A stretch of 64,000 nucleotides of DNA from positions 106,408 through 170,407 of the forward strand of contig NMRB01001548.1 of NCBI GenBank assembly GCA_002633025.1. Direction: 5' to 3'. The notes below the pieces were generated by a model. That model was not told the DNA's origin. It made no database searches and was given only the letters and a program-made list of their open reading frames with translations. Positions 58,241-64,000 of the stretch are shown here, piece after piece; positions within the stretch are counted from its first letter, which is position 1, and each line of letters opens with the position of its first letter. This stretch comes from Notospermus geniculatus (Eukaryota > Nemertea > Pilidiophora > Heteronemertea > Lineidae). Both the position numbers and the translations under genes were made by a program.

Positions 58241-58401
58241 AGAGTATCATCACTAAAAAGTCTGAAATGTGAACCATCAAAAGTTTCGGACCTTGACCTA
58301 CCTCCACTTGCTTGCTGGACTTTCGGTTGCTCCGATGCCTTGACCAATTCCGGGTCGACCGGCGAGTATTTGCAGTCGCTATGTCCTGAACCTGTCGACA
58401 T
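58241..58401 (-). CDS. Candidate first exon of a small membrane protein
   Basis: On the minus strand ATG at 58401 has A at position -3 and opens 53 codons plus 2 bases before a donor-like ACTCT/GTATGG at 58241. The peptide starts MSTGSGHSDCKYSPVDPELV and contains a phosphorylation-like RSRSETFDG, with no signal peptide or membrane segment. It is polar and probably disordered, as in the cytosolic N-terminus of a small membrane protein. A second donor-like site (ACCATAG/GTTTTT) lies 10 bases on and would change phase. The phase of the first donor agrees with the exon at 54807-55014. The frame also extends upstream without a stop for 36 codons, less protein-like. No promoter was identified; the DNA upstream to 58850 is CpG-containing. 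Confidence 0.35.
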
Positions 58402-59215
58402 AGTTCTATCCACCCCAGGTTTCCAAACCTCAATAAACAAATCAGCGCGTTCGTGAGCGATTTTGAAGGAGTTTCGAAAACACACAAAGAGAAAAGAGCG
58501 AAATATCAATGTGTTCCAAGCACACGTTGGTGAAAATGCGACAAGGGCACAAGAGATGAAAATCCTGGATCACGCCGTGTCCTAAAACACACGTGAAATA
58601 ATATCCTTGATCAAAAAATGTTATTAATTACGTCGAGGTTTGATACCTGATCACGTGGGGTCTTGCACAGATCCAGATCACACCGTCAGGTCGTCCACGA
58701 TCCGTCACCTTGCACGAATACGTTACTGGACTGTTGCAAGCTTTACCAATGCAACAGCATGAGTTGAGAATTCTCAGCTGACAGCGCGAGAGAGCGTTGC
58801 GAGTCACGTTCAGTCTGCCGTCATCGAAATGCCTCGCACGAACATGCAGCTGTGCAGCAAGAAGGAAGGCATTGGTTTAGGGCTACAAGGTCCGCAACTA
58901 CCGCGCTCGTTCAAATCCTAGCTTGACATTTTCCATATATGCGTTGCCCTGGCAACCATTTCAACCATGGCAGACGAGATCGGTTGTTTCTAACGGTGTA
59001 TACAACAATTGGATTCCCCGATGATTCTACCGCAAATTCTATTCCGTCGTTTGCAATGTTTTTTTTAATCTTGATTGTAATTGGTGGTCGACTAAACCCA
59101 AATTGTCGTCGGTTTTTTCCAAAGCCAATTAAGAACTAAAAACTTCCTTTTGCAAACCACAAACTTCAAAGAACATTTCAAATGAGTTCGCTGCAAGGTC
59201 TAGTGGGGAACCCGC
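58402..59215. other. No feature recognised
   Basis: Possible 5' flank of the candidate gene. No clear promoter motif. Confidence 0.4.
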
Positions 59216-59391
59216 ACAACTTTTTATCCCGACAGGTCGGCGCTGTCATAGCAGTATTGTACCGAAGACGTCACTAACAGAGCAAAGCAACGCAATATCG
59301 TCGCGTCATGACGTCCATGACGCAGTGCAACACGGACGAGACGTCGAAAAAGGTACAACTGCTCACAGCGCCTCCCAGTGGCGGTAGTCGT
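59216..59391. mobile_element. MITE family B, copy 4
   Basis: GGGAACCCGCACAACTTTTT, then a partly mutated left arm, GACGTC-rich core (CGTCATGACGTCCATGACGC) and right arm CTGCTCACAGCGCCTCCC. Confidence 0.85.
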
Positions 59392-61260
59392 GTAGCTGAG
59401 GTTCCGCATTTGTGGAATTTTTGACCTAAGCCTTACGTTTCATCACAAACAACTATGTATAGCCTACATACTTGTGATAACGTCTTTGGAGGTGACATTA
59501 ATGATCTAAATAATTTAGCCCGATGTGAAAATATATGTGTCATAAAAACACCAGAGGTATTTCATTCATTTTCTCCATCAAAATAGTGGTTCTGTCTGTT
59601 CTTAGTGTAGGCCTATCCTAAACCTATATTTTTTGTTATGGACCAAGAAGCTATCTACGGCACAGCTCTCTGTAAAGTTGGTTGTAAATCTGACGCAACC
59701 TTGCAGCTGTCAAATTGACTTGCCGGTGATATCCACCGAGCAGATAGGCAGGGAGCCTTGTTCTGCTCGGGCACCTTCCCCAACATAGGTTGCTCTTATA
59801 TTATGAATATTTCAGTGGGGAAGAAAATCAATTCATTCCTTCGCAAATACAATCAGCGTCTTGAGTATTCGTAAGCAATACTGCATTTCCTGTCACTACA
59901 CACTGATGTACACTCGGCATGTAGGTCACGAACTGACAACAACTACTTATACCATTTTAACAATCAATGGAAGAACCCTTGTCACTGAGGACCTGTCCAC
60001 ACTTGATTACTGGACACTTGAAAAACAGTGTCGAATTAAGACGTAAAATGCTTCATTTGAAACTAAAAATATATGTCGAGATCTTCAAGAGCTCTTGGAG
60101 AATATGCTTGAAGTGAGTGTTCTGCTCAGAATGTATACAATGTGCCTCTGTCACATTTTTGTTCAGATCAGAATGAGCATAAACACATGAGCAAAGACGA
60201 CAAGGGAACACTGGCCGAGTAAAGAGTAGATTTTTCACGTGATCGTATTTGAAGTGCGCGCATGTCGAGTAGGAGTTCCGCCCGAACTGCAAATCGACTT
60301 CCTCAAGTTGTCGAAAGATGGCGTCTGCTAGTCATGTCAGTACCAAATGATGACAACCACCACCCAATTTTTTGTACAAAAGATGATAAACATGCTAAAC
60401 AGTTGTAAATGAGGTTGTAAACAGTTGTAAATGAATTTTTACATATTTTCCAGTGAATTCGACGATTTTTTTTGGTTGTCGCCATGTTGTCACGTGATGG
60501 TCGAGTTGGGGCCTCATTCCATCGCGGGTTCGACCCGAGCGACGAATTAGGTCAAATATGACATCAAACGAGTCGCTACCCGAGGAATTGAACCTCGGGT
60601 TCCAGTCGAACTCGGCCATTGGTAGAAACGTAGTGTGGAAGGAGTACCAAAAAACTTTGTGTAGAGCAAAAACACGCCTGGCCCTCGAAATAAGCGGTCA
60701 GATGGATAGAGAACACGCAATACCCGTACCAACGTCCAGTTCAGGGCCGCATTTCTGACGTCGACAGTCTATAATGCATTGGTAAACTACCAACACCTAG
60801 GGAGACCCACCCTGCACCCGTCCAAAAGTGGCAGGCTGCCTGCCACTGGATATCTGAATAGGCAGTTAAAATCTGGCCTGTCTGGGCACGTGCACTGAGG
60901 GATGCCTGGGAAGGGTGGGGGAAAATAGCTACTCAGTGTCTGCTCCGAAAAAAAAATACAGCAGTCATAGCAGTCCAAACGAGAAAAGAGTCGCATGATG
61001 TTCACCATTATCTTAAAGCCTACTTCATCTCAAGATCTCCTCCCTCTGTCCGAATCCAGCCATAAAAACACGACCCTCTCCAGTCAGATTACCCTAACAA
61101 TCTAAACGGACAGAAAATCAATGTTCTCTTATGTAGAGCTGTCTGTTTTTTAGATGAGTTTCTTCACATCACTCAGAAACGTCACTATCGAATGACATCC
61201 CCTTGGCCATTGTGTAAGAGAACCAACGTGGCGTGTTTTTAGGTAGAGGCAATGAGGAAA
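59392..61260. other. No recognised gene; two tRNA-box-like motifs at 60499-60620
   Basis: TGGTCGAGTTGG with GGGTTCGACCC on the plus strand, and TGGCCGAGTTCG with GAGGTTCAATTCC on the minus strand, face each other. Box spacing does not fit a tRNA. Otherwise nothing is called. Confidence 0.35.
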
Positions 61261-61452
61261 CTGCAGAACTTCATGTACCGACGTCCTGGGAGGCGCTGTG
61301 AGCGGTTATAGCTTTTTTCGACGTCTTGTCCCTGTTGCAATGCGTCAAGGACGTCGTGACGCGACGTCATTGCGTTGCTTTGCCCTATTTTTACGTCTTT
61401 GATACAACCGCTCGCAGCGCCACCTGTTGGGATAAAAAGTTATGCGGGTTCC
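61261..61452. mobile_element. MITE family B, copy 5
   Basis: CTGCAGAAC start, GGGAGGCGCTGTGAGCGGTT left arm, core TCAAGGACGTCGTGACGCGA, right arm AACCGCTCGCAGCGCCACC and end AAGTTATGCGGGTTCC. Confidence 0.88.
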
Positions 61453-62230
61453 TGATTAAAAAAACCATGGTAGTGTTAGTGTGCCCCACTGCGAAGAAAC
61501 TTATCAGACGTAAGCTGAACCTGTACCGAGCCTGGGGTGACAAGTGGATGATGAACATTTACTTATGGATTTCACAGACTAGGGTCATCGACAAAGTGTT
61601 CAGACTGTTTGAAACTCTCTTTGAACAAAGTTTTTTTGATGACAACTAACGCAACCCTTTGAACAAACTCATCCCCCAACCAAAACATGATTAAAGGGCC
61701 AAGATTCAGTTAAAAGGACACACTTACACCGCGTATGATGTAATTTTATCGACCGCCGTGGTGGCTTTTGCTCTATTGGTTTATGGATATGGTGTAGTCT
61801 TTCCCGCGATGATTACTTGGTCGTGATGGTGACGACCCTGTAGGGCCATCTCGTGAAGACGGGAGAAACTGACGGAGGCCATTGTGATGGTAACCATGGT
61901 ATTGTCATTAGTTGATAGGTATGAAATGAATAGGCCATAGTTGGGTGTCAATAATAGCGATCGGGCCAATGGTTTGCATTGTTTACTCTGCGGTTGATCG
62001 GCATAAACATTGTACTTTGGTCGCGGAATGGAGAGCCAAATACACAGATACACAGTCGTTCAAATGGCAGAAAGTCGTGCATCCATCAAATCCAACACTT
62101 GTTGCATACTCTCGTTTCCTTATCTGGCGACATCGACAACTCCACGTTTCTTGGACGACCGTAACTGCCATCTTTGTTTAAATACCTGAATTATCATCCC
62201 TGACGTCATCATTGAACCGTTGTGCCACAG
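61453..62230. other. No feature recognised
   Basis: No supported gene or repeat. Confidence 0.45.
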
Positions 62231-62362
62231 CCATTGGATGGACGAAAAGGGCCATTGGTTAGTGAAGAACCAATCAGGGCGTTTCTTTTCAACTGCATGA
62301 ATATGAACCAATCAGAACATTACTCTTCTTCAGTCATAAGTGACCGGCCTTCCGATTGGTTC
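62231..62362. promoter_or_regulatory. Cluster of five CCAAT/ATTGG motifs
   Basis: CCATTGGAT (62231), CCATTGGTT (62252), GAACCAATCAG (62267), GAACCAATCAG (62305) and CGATTGGTTC (62353) lie within 132 bases. ACCAATCAG is the preferred NF-Y binding form, and clusters of it are usual in animal promoters. No gene start next to it is evident, and coincidence is possible. Confidence 0.35.
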
Positions 62363-62601
62363 TGCCTTTGTGTGCGGCGATGGTAAGGCAAGAAATTGTC
62401 ATGTATAGGCCTATATACGTATCATCAGCCGCAAAAGTATCACTGAGTCTTGTAAGCGCCGATGTCCAACACGAGTTTCCTGCCTACCCCGGGGGTTGTT
62501 TTTGATAGCTATACTAACCTTAAGTTAGCAGATCCTAAAACAGGTTACTAGTAAGTGGCGGATGAGAATCTTATTCTAACTCGGTGTACCAATTGACTTA
62601 T

Positions 62602-63148
62602 TAGAGAGCTTTCGCTATCCCGATTCCGAGATCGAGAACGGGAATCAGGTCAATTTTTGTGTATGACGTCATCATTGTTTGGGTAGTGTTTTCCCGTTCT
62701 CGATCAGATCTCCGGCGTTCAGCGCTTGGTTCTCGGCGGGGATTCCGAGATCGAAAGATGCCCACTTCACAGCAAAAGTAAAATGGCCAATGTTTGGGAC
62801 ACCATTCAGGAACTAGGCCTACTTGTCGTTTGGATATGTGCCAAAAAAGTGCATGGCTCGTGGTGATCCATGCTGTTTGGGGTAGAATGGTCAGCAGTGC
62901 GTGCATTGCAGTGTAAATTTTTGCAGTTGATTGGCATGATTGGGAACAACGTTTCCAGGCCAAACGCAGTCATGTCGTCAACAAAGCAGCGTCACGTCAT
63001 GCTTTCTCCTGTACGTCGACGACGTCACTGACGTCATATCTCGGTTCGGGATTGCGAAAACGAACTTTCTTGTTTCCGAGAACGGGTACGAGATCGAGTA
63101 TTGTTCTCGGCGGACCGAATCTCGGAACGGGATAGCGAAAGCTCTCTA
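62602..63148. mobile_element. 547-bp element with 29-bp inverted ends
   Basis: TAGAGAGCTTTCGCTATCCC on the left is inverse to GGGATAGCGAAAGCTCTCTA on the right. Both sub-terminal regions carry CCGAGATCGAGAACGGG and GTTCTCGGCGG words. A 120-codon antisense frame covers the left half but shows no motif. Confidence 0.8.
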
Positions 63149-63827
63149 TTGATTGATTCAGACGAATCGATCTCGAACTCTATTTATAGACCGACTGTGC
63201 ACCCCCTGCAGCAGTTTGGCAGTTCACCATGTATTCATCTTTTATCATGCTGAAAGTTCAACTCAAATCTTTTGTCAGTTCCAATAAGAACAGCTTGATT
63301 AGGGACGCCATCAATGCCTGGGAATACAAGCATGTATTTATTATACATGTAGGCATTGAAATTATCGCCTTCGTAATAAAGACGAAGGCAAAACATTTTG
63401 TTGGTTAACCTTTGGGAATACCGGTAGGCCTATTACGACCCTTGTTAACTCACTAAAAAAATGACATCCGATATAGGGTCACCATCGCTAAGAGTTTAAC
63501 TTCTCCACAACATTGCCACTTGTTGCAAAAGCATTTGAGGTTAGCAGAACAGTGCTGAAGATACATCCACCATAAACGTACATGCAATGTAACTAATAAT
63601 CATGAACAGAACATACAAGTACTGAAGTTACACCAACACCTACGAAGGGCTCTATTTTTCGACTATGATATCGATTAGTGAAAAATATAAAGCCAAATAT
63701 GAAATCAATGTCTTTGGTGATATTATGCTGGTCGCGGCTCTGTCAATGTCAGCACAAATGATGAAAAATGAATATGATAACACTGTACACTGTGCATGAA
63801 CAACATGTAACGGCTGTAACAGCTGAC
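63149..63827. other. No feature recognised
   Basis: No supported gene or repeat. Confidence 0.45.
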
Positions 63828-64000
63828 AGCAATGAAAGAACGTGCTGAATGTGCAATGCGTGCAGTTTTGTCTTCATGTTAACTCATTCCTTGCCGTAGC
63901 TGATTCGTCAAGCAGCAATGAAAGAACATGCTGAATGTGCAATGCGTGCAGTTTTGTCTTCATGTTAACTCATTCCTTGCTGTAGCTGATTCGTCAAGCA
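63828..64000. repeat. 86-bp tandem repeat running off the window
   Basis: AGCAATGAAAGAACGTGCTG at 63828 recurs at 63914 with two substitutions over the unit, and the last bases of the window begin a third copy. The array probably continues. Confidence 0.9.

Noticed and set aside
60490-60625. Possible tRNA genes (A- and B-box-like words on both strands)
   Set aside because: Spacing between boxes is too short or irregular, and no cloverleaf can be drawn.
62601-62963. 120-codon antisense frame
   Set aside because: It lies inside the 547-bp inverted-repeat element, without motifs; probably chance.

Overview
The window reads as nuclear DNA of a marine invertebrate animal. There are no bacterial operons, RNA operons or CRISPR. 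Long stretches lack convincing open frames, and the sequence is crowded with short inverted-repeat elements, minisatellites and recent segmental duplications. Words such as TACATGTA, TAGGCCTA and ACCGGT are very frequent, as in many deuterostome and lophotrochozoan genomes. I cannot name the species. Single N positions (14362, 38282, 43863) look like assembly joints.

Layout. Positions 1-2310 hold the eroded end of a Polinton/Maverick DNA transposon, read on the minus strand. In transcription order it has a 48-residue zinc-ribbon protein, an integrase with DDE core and chromodomain broken by one in-frame TAG, a single-C2H2 protein, and the N-terminal part of what is probably the element's family B DNA polymerase. 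It is cut off near position 245. A 33-bp minisatellite and a near-perfect 184-bp palindrome follow. From about 4 kb to the end the sequence is mostly non-coding, with dispersed non-autonomous elements. Family A is rich in GACGTC/TGACGTCA, with six copies. Family B has five copies, families C and G three each, families D and F two to three each. There are also single elements with 9-bp, TTAA, TA or TTA target duplications. A 600-bp foldback sits inside a 20-bp minisatellite at 11.0-11.8 kb.

Between 18.5 and 39.1 kb four units of about 0.8-1.2 kb are each present twice, head to tail. One pair meets at a single N, and another differs by a clean MITE insertion with its empty site. These are either young tandem duplications or two haplotypes stitched together. 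Further on are a perfectly homogeneous 46-bp satellite (13 copies), smaller minisatellites, a tRNA-derived SINE-like relic, and a cluster of CCAAT boxes near 62.3 kb.

Host genes are hard to see. I found a few open segments bounded by good splice signals (8313-8484, 16174-16333, 21334-21482, 48319-48498). A phase-compatible pair on the minus strand (58241-58401 and 54807-55014) could encode a small single-pass membrane protein. None matches a family I recognise, and all are offered at low confidence. I saw no gene system acting together other than the Polinton remnant.
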